Assembly (NCBI GenBank): GCA_017480795.1
Contig: JAFURY010000015.1
Coordinates: 1 to 36,423 of the forward strand
Origin: Succinivibrionaceae bacterium
GTDB lineage: Bacteria > Pseudomonadota > Gammaproteobacteria > Enterobacterales > Succinivibrionaceae
DNA length: 36,423 nt
Direction of reading: 5' to 3'
A program made the translations under genes and the position numbers. Numbering within the stretch: position 1 is the stretch's first letter; each line of letters opens with the position of its first letter. Under the pieces are notes generated by a model. The model saw nothing but the letters and a program-made list of their open reading frames with translations. It did no database searches and was not told the DNA's origin. This document shows positions 25,824-36,423 of this stretch, one piece after another.

Positions 25824-27941
25824 TCATTTGTTCTTCCCGTCCCTGTTTTCGTCTCCGCCGGAGCGCGGAGTTTCCACGTCGGACCAGTCGTCCGCGCCGT
25901 CGTTTGAAAACACGGAGGAATCGGATTTGCCGTCGGACGCAGATCCGGCGGAATCCTTCTTGTCAGTCTCCGCTCCGGCGCCGACCTGCGCATCCCGCTT
26001 TGCCGCCTCGTCGGCGGCCTTGGCGGCATCGGATGCCGTTTTTGCACCCTTTGACACGTCAACGGTCACGGCCTCGTCGGCAACCTTTTCGAACTGGTGC
26101 TCGTCCTTTGGCTTCTGCGCCTCGTCGCGGCTCTCCTGCGGTTCCCGTACCGGAACTCTGTTCATGAGATCGTCCAACTGCGCCGAATCTATGGTTTCAT
26201 ACTTCAGCAGCGCATCCTTCATGGCGTGCAGAATGTCCATGTTCTTGCGGAGAAGTTCTTCGGCCACACTGTAATATTTGACGATGATCTTGTGGACCTC
26301 GTCGTCAATAAGCTTGGCGGTGTCATCGGACATATGCTTGGTCTTGGTGACGCTTTTTCCAAGAAACACCTCGCCTGCCTCCTCGGTGTACAGGATCGGT
26401 CCGAGAAGGTCCGACATGCCCCACTGGGTAACCATTTTTCTGGCGATGCCGGTGGCGCGCTCGATGTCGTTGGAGGCGCCGGTTGAAACCTTGTCCTTGC
26501 CGTAAATAATCTCCTCGGCGATACGGCCGCCGAACAGAGAGGCGATATTGGCGCACAGATACGCCTTGCTCTGGCTCCAGCGGTCAGCCTCAGGGATGAA
26601 CATGGTGACGCCGAGAGCGCGACCGCGGGGAACGATGGACACCTTGTAGACAGGATCGTGCTCCGGCAGCAGCCTGCCAACAATGGCGTGTCCGGCTTCA
26701 TGATACGCGGTCATTTCAAGCTCGCTTTCGCTCATCACCATTGACTTGCGCTCGGTTCCCATAAGGATTTTGTCCTTGGCCAGTTCGAACTCGTGCATGG
26801 ACACCAGTTTCAGATTGGCGCGGGCGGCGAACAGGGCCGCCTCGTTGACCAGATTGTGAAGATCTGCGCCTGAAAAACCTGGAGTGCTGCGGGCCAGCAC
26901 TGCAGGATCCACGTCCTTGGCCAGCGGAACAGCTTTCATGTGAACATGAAGAATCGCCTCGCGTCCCCTGATGTCTGGAAGAGTGACGTATACCTGACGG
27001 TCGAAGCGGCCTGGTCTCTGCAGAGCAGGATCCAGCACGTCCGGACGGTTGGTGGCTGCGATCACGATAACCGAATCCCGCTCGTCAAAGCCGTCCATTT
27101 CCACCAGCATCTGGTTGAGGGTCTGCTCGCGCTCGTCGTTTCCGCCGCCAAGACCTGCGCCGCGCTGGCGACCCACCGCATCGATCTCGTCGATGAAGAT
27201 AATGCACGGAGCGCAGCTTTTGGCCCGCGCGAACATGTCTCTTACTCTTGCCGCGCCCACACCCACGAACATTTCCACAAAGTCAGAGCCGGAAATGGAG
27301 AAGAACGGAACCTTGGCCTCGCCGGCGATGGCCTTTGCAAGAAGCGTCTTGCCGGTGCCCGGAGGTCCGACCATCAGAATGCCCTTGGGAATTCTGCCGC
27401 CCAGTTTGCGGTATTTTTCAGGCTCCTTCAGAAAATCCACCACTTCGGCCACTTCGGCCTTGGCCTCGTCGCAGCCGGCCACGTCGGCAAAACCGGTGTT
27501 GATCTCTTCAGGGGAAAGCATTCTGGCCTTGCTCTTGCCGAAATTGGTTGCCTTGCCGCCGCCGCCCTGCATCTGGCGCATGAAGTAAATCCAGACGCCA
27601 AGCAGAAGAATCAGAGGGAGCCAGGATACCAGAAAACCGGAAAGGAAGCCCGACGGCTCCTCGTATTCGCCGGTGGTTTTCACGTTGCCTTCTCTGAGTT
27701 TTTCCAGCAGAGTGCCGTCATAAACCGGAATGACTGTGCTGAATGTGGAGCCGCCGGAAAGTCGTCCCGTAATGAAACGTCCGTCTTTGATGTTGACGGA
27801 GCTGACTTCTTTGTTGACAACCTTGTTTACGAAATCCGTGTAATCGAGGCTTTTGTCAGAAAAGCCTTCCGAGCTTATTGACTGGATCAGCGCCATGATG
27901 ATCACTGCAAAAACCAGCCAGACAAGTATATGCTTTGCCAT
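25824..27941 (-). CDS. ftsH: ATP-dependent zinc metalloprotease FtsH
   Basis: FtsH is the membrane-bound AAA+ protease that removes misfolded membrane proteins and, in E. coli, sigma-32 and LpxC. The 705-residue protein has a first membrane helix (about 5-24), a periplasmic segment, a second helix (about 99-122), then the AAA domain with Walker [14 protein letters not shown] near 193, Walker [12 protein letters not shown] and the SRH. The zinc motif HEAGH is near 415-419. The C-terminus is some 60 residues longer than in E. coli, with a polar acidic tail rich in Asp, Ala and Ser after about residue 605. TAGGTAG precedes ATG 27941. It leads the ftsH-folP-glmM operon after a 213-bp gap from rlmE's coding end at 28155. 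Confidence 0.97.
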   Translation of the reverse strand: MAKHILVWLVFAVIIMALIQSISSEGFSDKSLDYTDFVNKVVNKEVSSVNIKDGRFITGRLSGGSTFSTVIPVYDGTLLEKLREGNVKTTGEYEEPSGFLSGFLVSWLPLILLLGVWIYFMRQMQGGGGKATNFGKSKARMLSPEEINTGFADVAGCDEAKAEVAEVVDFLKEPEKYRKLGGRIPKGILMVGPPGTGKTLLAKAIAGEAKVPFFSISGSDFVEMFVGVGAARVRDMFARAKSCAPCIIFIDEIDAVGRQRGAGLGGGNDEREQTLNQMLVEMDGFDERDSVIVIAATNRPDVLDPALQRPGRFDRQVYVTLPDIRGREAILHVHMKAVPLAKDVDPAVLARSTPGFSGADLHNLVNEAALFAARANLKLVSMHEFELAKDKILMGTERKSMVMSESELEMTAYHEAGHAIVGRLLPEHDPVYKVSIVPRGRALGVTMFIPEADRWSQSKAYLCANIASLFGGRIAEEIIYGKDKVSTGASNDIERATGIARKMVTQWGMSDLLGPILYTEEAGEVFLGKSVTKTKHMSDDTAKLIDDEVHKIIVKYYSVAEELLRKNMDILHAMKDALLKYETIDSAQLDDLMNRVPVREPQESRDEAQKPKDEHQFEKVADEAVTVDVSKGAKTASDAAKAADEAAKRDAQVGAGAETDKKDSAGSASDGKSDSSVFSNDGADDWSDVETPRSGGDENRDGKNK

Positions 27942-28154
27942 TATTTGCTAACTACCTATTATTTTGATGTTTCCAGCCTCCGGCATGAACCCCCTGCAAC
28001 AAACATGACTGCAGCAGCAACGCCGCGGCCGGAACGCCCCGGCTCTCATACATACGCCCGGACCCTTTTGATACGCATGGTCCTTACGGGCAAAAATCAC
28101 CACATTGTACCCATTGTAACACAAAACGAAGCCCGCTTTTAAGCCAACGCGAGG

Positions 28155-28850
28155 TCACTGATCCGCGTCCCGGGCGCTCTCGTATTCGCAAAGCGTCCTC
28201 TGACGCTCCGCCAGTCCCTCCGCCAGCTTGAAACCGGAAGCTACGTAGTAAACCTCCCGGGATCTGGCCCTTGATGCATCGGGTTTTCGCACTCTAACCG
28301 CGGCAAACAGGCGGCGCAGAGTTTTCAGATAGTTCTCGGAACCCTCGCCATTGAACACCTTGACGACAAAGGAGCCTCCGTCCTTGAGAACATCGATGCA
28401 CATGTCAAGAGCAAGCTCCACCAGATACATGGACCTTGGCTGATCGACGCCGGATGTACCTGACATATTGGGGGCCATATCTGAAAGCACCACGTCCACC
28501 CGGTCGGCGCCGACTATGGTCTTCAGCTGCTCCAGCACCTCGTTCTGTCTGAAGTCGCCCTGAATGAAGTCAACCCCCGTAATTGGCCGCATGGGCAGAA
28601 TGTCGCAGGCCACCACTCTGCCCTTCTTGCCGATGCACTTTACGGCGTATTCCGACCATCCACCAGGCGCGGCGCCAAGGTCCACCACCGTCATGGACGG
28701 TCCGATAATGCGATCCCTTCCCTGAATTTCCTCAAGTTTGAAATGCGCCCGGGAACGCAGTCCCTGCTTGTGCGCCTCCTGAACATACTGATCGCTGAAA
28801 TGCTCCTTGAGCCATCTGGTCTGGGACGCTGTTCTTTTTTTCTCCGACAT
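28155..28850 (-). CDS. rlmE: 23S rRNA (uridine-2'-O-)-methyltransferase RlmE
   Basis: RlmE (FtsJ/RrmJ) methylates the 2'-O of U2552 in the A loop of 23S rRNA. I take ATG 28850 ([20 protein letters not shown]), which matches the E. coli N-terminus; an upstream in-frame ATG at 28910 adds 20 non-conserved residues. The 231-residue protein has the SAM motif [15 protein letters not shown] and the K-D-K-E catalytic residues: K38 in AHFKLEEI, the Asp in [13 protein letters not shown], the Lys in [10 protein letters not shown] and the Glu in [11 protein letters not shown]. It has a short extra C-terminal tail (E. coli 209 residues). It is upstream of ftsH as in E. coli and divergent from rnhA. Confidence 0.96.
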   Translation of the reverse strand: MSEKKRTASQTRWLKEHFSDQYVQEAHKQGLRSRAHFKLEEIQGRDRIIGPSMTVVDLGAAPGGWSEYAVKCIGKKGRVVACDILPMRPITGVDFIQGDFRQNEVLEQLKTIVGADRVDVVLSDMAPNMSGTSGVDQPRSMYLVELALDMCIDVLKDGGSFVVKVFNGEGSENYLKTLRRLFAAVRVRKPDASRARSREVYYVASGFKLAEGLAERQRTLCEYESARDADQ

Positions 28851-28992
28851 TAGATCTCTACCGTATAAAAACGCACGCTCTATTGTACGTGAGCGCAATT
28901 CAAAAATCACTCAATTATCAATTGCCCGCCACGATGCCATTTTGTAGAATCGGCTATGTTTTGATTTTCTTCCATGCATGAAGGTTGCGGAT

Positions 28993-29457
28993 ATGAAAAA
29001 AGTCCTGATGTACACTGACGGTTCGTGCCTTAAAAATCCTGGTCCGGGCGGATTCGGAGTGGTTCTCAAATACAACGAGCATTCAAAGGAACTTTGCGCC
29101 GGCTTTCCCCGCACCACCAACAACGCCATGGAACTTCTCGGAGTGATTAACGGTCTGGCCTGTCTGAAAGAGCCTTGCGACGTGGAGGTGACCACCGACA
29201 GCAAGTATGTCAAGGACGGCATCGAAAGCTGGCTTCAGGCCTGGAAGAAAAACAACTGGAAAACAAAGGAAAACAAGCAGGTGAAGAACCGTGAGTTGTG
29301 GGAGATGCTAGACGAGCAGCTCTGCCGCCACAATGTAACCATGCATTGGATCAAGGGACACAGCGGACACACAGAAAACGAACGTTGCGATACCATGGCC
29401 CGGGAATGCGCCGCAAGGCAGCAGTCGGCCGAAGAACTCGAACGGGTCAGATACTAA
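28993..29457 (+). CDS. rnhA: Ribonuclease HI
   Basis: RNase HI cuts the RNA strand of RNA-DNA hybrids. The 154-residue product has the four carboxylates D9 (YTDGSCLKNPGPGG), E47 (NNAMELLG), D69 (TTDSKYVKDG) and D133 (NERCDTMAR), plus the basic handle WLQAWKKNNWKTKENK and the catalytic His in KGHSGH. I prefer ATG 28993 because AAGG lies 8 nt upstream and the N-terminus then matches E. coli; ATG 28978 has no ribosome-binding site. It converges on the lytic transglycosylase gene with a 42-bp gap that holds no obvious terminator. Confidence 0.96.
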   Translation: MKKVLMYTDGSCLKNPGPGGFGVVLKYNEHSKELCAGFPRTTNNAMELLGVINGLACLKEPCDVEVTTDSKYVKDGIESWLQAWKKNNWKTKENKQVKNRELWEMLDEQLCRHNVTMHWIKGHSGHTENERCDTMARECAARQQSAEELERVRY

Positions 29458-29499
29458 TCGCCAAGCAAAACGGCATCGACAGCCTAATCCAGAATCCCC

Positions 29500-33518
<4,019 letters not shown>

Positions 33519-33526
33519 TCAAGACA

Positions 33527-33544
33527 GTCTGTCTCCAGACAGAC
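33527..33544. promoter_or_regulatory. Perfect inverted repeat just upstream of ligA
   Basis: GTCTGTCT-CC-AGACAGAC is an 8-bp inverted repeat with a 2-bp centre, ending 15 bp before the ligA start. It may be an operator or may fold in the mRNA near the ribosome-binding region. It resembles a LexA box but the CTGT-ACAG spacing is 6, not the usual 8. Confidence 0.45.
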
Positions 33545-33602
33545 GGGACGGGCGTATTTGCTGCAGAAGGATGCAGCGACACAAGAGCGCAAGATAAGAG
33601 AA

Positions 33603-33626
33603 TCGGAAAACCCGGAACGCTCCGGG
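33603..33626 (-). terminator. Intrinsic terminator after zipA
   Basis: CCCGGA (33611-33616) and TCCGGG (33621-33626) form a stem with a 4-nt loop; on the minus strand TTTTCC follows. It lies about 48 nt after the zipA stop and before ligA, so part of zipA transcription probably ends here. Confidence 0.65.
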
Positions 33627-33673
33627 CGGATTTCCTGGACGAGACGGCAAAACCGTCCGCCGGACGAAGAACC

Positions 33674-34417
33674 CTACTGACGATCGTAGGCCTTCATCTG
33701 ACTGCGATATTCGTTGATAACATCGTCGGTCATAGGTCTGAGCTCGCGGGTGCACAGAAGACCGTCCAATGCCGTGTTGATACTGTTAACGTGTCTGATG
33801 ATTTCATCAAAGCGCCGTTCGGCGGTCCCTGGCTCAGGCATGAACATGATCACGCAGATGCCCTTGGTGGACCATGACCCTTCGACTACCCCGGCGCCGG
33901 TAATGCCCTTCGGGAAGGTGCCGGGCTTGATCATGCTGCTGACTCTGAACAGTTCCTTGCCGGTTGCCGGATCGTTGTAGTAGACGATGTCATACTTTCC
34001 GATGGCGAGTTTTTCCGCAGCGAAAACCTCTTTGAGCTTGGCAAAGGTGAAGGGACGATGATCACGGGATACGATATTGAACTGGTAATATTTGGCCCAG
34101 GCTTTCTGCGGCCTGTCGCCGGATGCGGAAACCGCGGCGGAAGAGGATGCTATGGATACCGAAGGAGCGGACTGAACCGGATCCGCTGGCGAATCCGAAC
34201 CTTCGCTCTGAACGTTTTCAGGCGCGATTTCGGTCCGCTTGACAGTGCGGACAGGACCAACGGTGCCGTCATCATCGGGAATGGACGAGGCCAAATCATG
34301 CCCGTATTTCATATTGCGTCTGTTTTTTCTGGACTCATGGGACGAATAAACCCAAAAGCATACCACCAGAAGTATGACGACGGCGCCAATGCCCCATAAA
34401 ATGAAACGAAATTCCAA
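33674..34417 (-). CDS. zipA: Cell division protein ZipA
   Basis: ZipA anchors the FtsZ ring to the inner membrane. I choose TTG 34417 (MEFRFILWGIGAVVILLVVC) because AGGAGG lies 6 nt upstream and the membrane helix then begins near residue 4, as in E. coli; the upstream in-frame ATG at 34480 adds 21 basic non-conserved residues. The 247-residue protein has an N-terminal helix, a charged then Ser/Pro-rich linker (about 30-115) and a C-terminal FtsZ-binding domain (MIKPGTFPKGI matching E. coli MVKPGTF, and RPMTDDVINEYRSQM matching RMMTPQKLREY). The linker is about half the E. coli length. It is divergent from cysZ and upstream of ligA, as in E. coli. Confidence 0.9.
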   Translation of the reverse strand: MEFRFILWGIGAVVILLVVCFWVYSSHESRKNRRNMKYGHDLASSIPDDDGTVGPVRTVKRTEIAPENVQSEGSDSPADPVQSAPSVSIASSSAAVSASGDRPQKAWAKYYQFNIVSRDHRPFTFAKLKEVFAAEKLAIGKYDIVYYNDPATGKELFRVSSMIKPGTFPKGITGAGVVEGSWSTKGICVIMFMPEPGTAERRFDEIIRHVNSINTALDGLLCTRELRPMTDDVINEYRSQMKAYDRQ

Positions 34418-34489
34418 AGCCTGCCTCCTGCCCCGCAACGATATACGGACTCGAACCGGCGGAGATCCGGCGATCCCCACAGGTCACGG

Positions 34490-34519
34490 ATTATATTGTA
34501 ACACAAAAATCACTGTCAA
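34490..34519 (-). promoter_or_regulatory. Consensus sigma-70 promoter for zipA
   Basis: On the minus strand a perfect TTGACA (34519-34514) and a perfect TATAAT (34495-34490) are separated by 18 bp. Transcription would start near 34483, about 66 nt before the zipA TTG. Confidence 0.88.
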
Positions 34520-34619
34520 GCACCCGACCGGAGGACCGAGCGCGCCCGCGGAACAACCGGCGATCCGGTTGGAATCTCGGCTGTGATAGAATATGAGGAA
34601 CCATAAACAAGGAGACTAT

Positions 34620-35471
34620 ATGCTCAAGAACCTGGGTATCTACTACCTGATTTACGGCATCAGGATGCTGCGCTACGGCGAGATCAGAAAATTTCTGCTG
34701 ATCCCTCTTGGCATCAACGTGCTGGTGTTCGCTCTGGCCACCTTTTTCGTGATCCGCTGGGGCGGGGAGCTGAAAGAGTACATGGACTTCGAAATGCCCT
34801 ACTGGCTGTCCTTTCTGCAGTACCTCATCATACCTCTCCTGCTTCTGATATTCATGGTCATTTCCTACTATCTTTTCGCCACGGTGGCCGGAGTTCTGGC
34901 CGCTCCCTTCAACGGACCTCTGGCGGCAAAGGCGGATGAGCTAATCCAGAAGAGAACCATCCTGGAGGAATCGCTCACCGCGACCGTCAGGGATGTGCCG
35001 AGGATCATCGCACATACGCTCAGACTGCTGATGTACACCCTGCCGAGAATGCTGTTTTCCCTGCTGTTTCTTCTGATACCGATAGTCGGATATGTTCTCT
35101 GGCTTCTGTCCACCGGCTGGATCATCGCCATCGGCTATCTCGACTGTTCCGGAGACAACCACCAGAAACCCATCAGGGATCTGGTGGAATCCATGAAAAG
35201 CGACAAGATCAGATGCATAGGCTTTGGCATCTCGGTTTACTTCATGATGCTCATCCCGGTGGTCAACCTGTTTGTGATCCCGGCGGCCGTATGCGGAAGC
35301 ACCAAGCTTCTTACCGATCTTGACGGAGGCATGATAATGGGAAGAAAGAAGATTTTCGCGGAGGAAATCTCCCGGGAGGAGAGAGCAGCCGGAGGAGAGC
35401 TATCCGGGGAAACGGATAACGTTTCAGAAAACGGGCAGACAAAAAATCCTGCGCCAGGGCAGGACTCGTAA
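34620..35471 (+). CDS. cysZ: CysZ-like sulfate transporter
   Basis: CysZ is an inner-membrane protein that lets sulfate into the cytoplasm for cysteine synthesis. ATG 34620 has AGGAG 7 nt upstream, giving 283 residues; the in-frame ATG at 34593 lacks a site. Hydrophobic segments are at about 20-45, 65-95, 140-170 and 205-235. The family motifs AAPFNGPLAAKADEL, DVPRIIAHTLR, DNHQKP and IPVVNLFVIPAAVCGSTKL closely follow E. coli CysZ. It has an extra polar acidic C-terminal tail of about 30 residues. Position divergent from zipA-ligA supports the call. CysK, its neighbour in E. coli, is not present. Confidence 0.93.
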   Translation: MLKNLGIYYLIYGIRMLRYGEIRKFLLIPLGINVLVFALATFFVIRWGGELKEYMDFEMPYWLSFLQYLIIPLLLLIFMVISYYLFATVAGVLAAPFNGPLAAKADELIQKRTILEESLTATVRDVPRIIAHTLRLLMYTLPRMLFSLLFLLIPIVGYVLWLLSTGWIIAIGYLDCSGDNHQKPIRDLVESMKSDKIRCIGFGISVYFMMLIPVVNLFVIPAAVCGSTKLLTDLDGGMIMGRKKIFAEEISREERAAGGELSGETDNVSENGQTKNPAPGQDS

Positions 35472-35505
35472 AATTCCAAAACTGAGGATCAAAATGTATT
35501 CGCGA

Positions 35506-36030
35506 TCAGGCGGTAAGTTCCAGTCTTCTGCCGATCTCCTGAGATCCAGACACCACCTCCAGCATTTCAACCGGAGTCGCCGCCGTCAGGGGATTGCGTG
35601 CCAGACGCCCTTTGGTGTTCGCATACCTGATCTTTTCCTGCTGCAAAGGAGAAAGCTGCTCCATTACGGTTCTAGGAATTTCAGGATGCTGCAAGGTCAG
35701 CGGCTCAGGACTCAGGCATTCCATAAGGTGCACGGCAATCATTCCTCCCTGACGGAAGTAGTCGCCAAGCATATCGGCCTTTTGAATGTCGCTGTCGCCG
35801 CTTTGCAGTCTGATCTGGTCACCTAACGCAAACTGTTCACGCAGATCTTCCGTCTGCTTTTCCTGCGCCACCGGATCGGTTACCCAGGCCTGATCCTGCA
35901 CGTCATCTGACAGCATTGATACCAGCAGGCTGAACTGCGACGAATAGCCGTTGTGAACAGCATTGTTCAACTCACTGCCTAACTGCAGTTCATCAACGAG
36001 CATTTTGTCTCTAATTTCGCCGGTCAGCAT
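35506..36030 (-). CDS. Conserved hypothetical protein, possibly VC2046/SO_2500-like
   Basis: A 174-residue soluble protein with a strong AGGGGAG ribosome-binding site 8 nt before ATG 36030. It begins MLTGEIRDKMLVDELQLGSE and is acidic overall, mostly helical, without signal peptide or membrane segments. The segment ELQLGSELNNAVHNG followed by FSLLVSMLSDDVQDQ reminds me of the gammaproteobacterial VC2046/SO_2500 family of unknown function, but that is memory of a pattern, not a search. It converges on cysZ with a 34-bp gap. No function can be given. Confidence 0.7.
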   Translation of the reverse strand: MLTGEIRDKMLVDELQLGSELNNAVHNGYSSQFSLLVSMLSDDVQDQAWVTDPVAQEKQTEDLREQFALGDQIRLQSGDSDIQKADMLGDYFRQGGMIAVHLMECLSPEPLTLQHPEIPRTVMEQLSPLQQEKIRYANTKGRLARNPLTAATPVEMLEVVSGSQEIGRRLELTA

Positions 36031-36272
36031 GATGATACTCCCCTTACATTTGGAATTATCGGCCAGATGTGATTTTCTTTAGCGGATTTTATGTGAGAAT
36101 TATCAAAATTCGTCGTTGCAAACTGTGAGAATCCCTTGCGATTAAAATTCGCATCAACGGTAGCATTGAGACATATTCCATCAAAATTGACGTTCAAATC
36201 ACCGCTCCCCGACCGCATGCCGGGGTTTCAGCGGAGCTGAACCATCGCAAACAGAATTTACTCCGTGACAAT
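36031..36272. other. Intergenic region upstream of the hypothetical gene
   Basis: No convincing gene is present. A 64-codon minus-strand frame (36024-36218) overlaps the start of the downstream gene and has a poorly spaced site. A GC-rich inverted repeat, CCCCG/CGGGG, is seen near 36207-36225. Confidence 0.5.
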
Positions 36273-36290
36273 GTGTGATTTACTTCACAC
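36273..36290. promoter_or_regulatory. CRP/FNR-family operator
   Basis: GTGTGATTTACTTCACAC is a perfect 6-bp inverted repeat with a 6-bp centre and fits the CRP consensus TGTGA-N6-TCACA exactly. The symmetry centre is near 36281.5. It probably serves a plus-strand gene beyond the window end. A loose -10-like TATAGT lies at 36302-36307. Confidence 0.75.
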
Positions 36291-36320
36291 GGCGTCATAG
36301 GTATAGTCCAGGCAAAACAC

Positions 36321-36423
36321 GAATGTGCGAGCCAACGTTGTGGGAGAATGCCCATTTAGCAGTAGGGCAGATAGTTACCCTGGAATGTTTACCTAGTTCC
36401 AGGCTCTAAGGTGCGCGATTAAA
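36321..36423 (+). ncRNA. Possible structured leader RNA at the right edge
   Basis: Following the CRP site, the plus strand has several nested inverted repeats: GAGCC (36329-36333) with GGCTC (36402-36406), GCCC (36350-36353) with GGGC (36365-36368), and CCTGGAA (36379-36385) with TTCCAGG (36397-36403). Together they could form a closed two-hairpin element. I do not recognise it as a known riboswitch, and its end is cut by the window. Confidence 0.35.

Noticed and set aside
33529..33542. LexA (SOS) box upstream of ligA
   Set aside because: CTGT and ACAG are 6 bp apart rather than the 8 of the E. coli box, and ligA is not a typical SOS gene.
36024..36218. 64-codon minus-strand frame
   Set aside because: It runs over the ribosome-binding site and start of the next gene, its own site is badly spaced and no family is recognised.

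Overview
The window looks like a chromosomal segment of a gammaproteobacterium. From about position 6000 onward the genes and their order match the Escherichia-type arrangement: rlmE-ftsH-folP-glmM-secG-tRNA-Leu-rimP-nusA-infB-rbfA-truB-rpsO-pnp, then cysZ divergent from zipA-ligA, and pgk-fbaA. Protein details (E. coli-like RimP, TruB, RlmE, PotF and ZipA, plus proteobacterial sigma-54, sigma-70 and CRP-type sites) agree with this. The long low-complexity tails, the BspA-type leucine-rich repeats and the compact metabolism genes make an anaerobic gut or rumen lineage such as Succinivibrionaceae plausible, but that placement is inference.

Layout. 1-3500 is an AT-richer accessory stretch: a formyltransferase-like gene, an array of about 41 tandem 11/12-bp units, and an AlbA_2/Schlafen-type ATP-binding regulator. 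3500-6000 holds a putrescine-binding protein gene (potF-like) and a single flagellin gene with a near-consensus sigma-54 promoter. 6100-8410 (minus) is the glycolytic pair pgk-fbaA. 8515-11640 (minus) encodes a 1041-residue Hanks-type protein kinase joined to two BspA/DUF285 repeat modules and a C-terminal membrane anchor. 11840-21160 (minus) is the translation and RNA-processing cluster rimP-nusA-infB-rbfA-truB-rpsO-pnp, preceded by two tRNA-Leu genes. 22490-28850 (minus) is secG, glmM, folP, ftsH and rlmE. 28990-29457 (plus) is rnhA. 29500-34420 (minus) is zipA, ligA and an MltD-like lytic transglycosylase. 34620-35471 (plus) is cysZ. 35506-36030 (minus) is a small conserved-looking protein. 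The right edge has a perfect CRP-type palindrome and an apparently structured leader pointing out of the window.

How the genes fit together: the central block couples ribosome maturation (RimP, RbfA), transcription elongation (NusA), initiation (IF2), tRNA pseudouridylation (TruB), ribosomal protein S15 and mRNA decay (PNPase). The next block covers envelope and folate functions (FtsH, DHPS, GlmM, SecG) with 23S rRNA methylation (RlmE). The cysZ/zipA-ligA block joins sulfate uptake, Z-ring anchoring and DNA ligation, and here adds a wall lytic enzyme translationally coupled to ligA.

The most unusual items are the kinase-LRR fusion, a SecG with a long 18-residue-periodic helical tail, an MltD-like enzyme whose LysM region is replaced by about nineteen 10-residue basic repeats, the 11/12-bp repeat array, a terminator-bearing leader ahead of rimP-nusA, and the right-edge CRP/leader element. 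No complete new multi-gene system such as a defence island or CRISPR array is visible.
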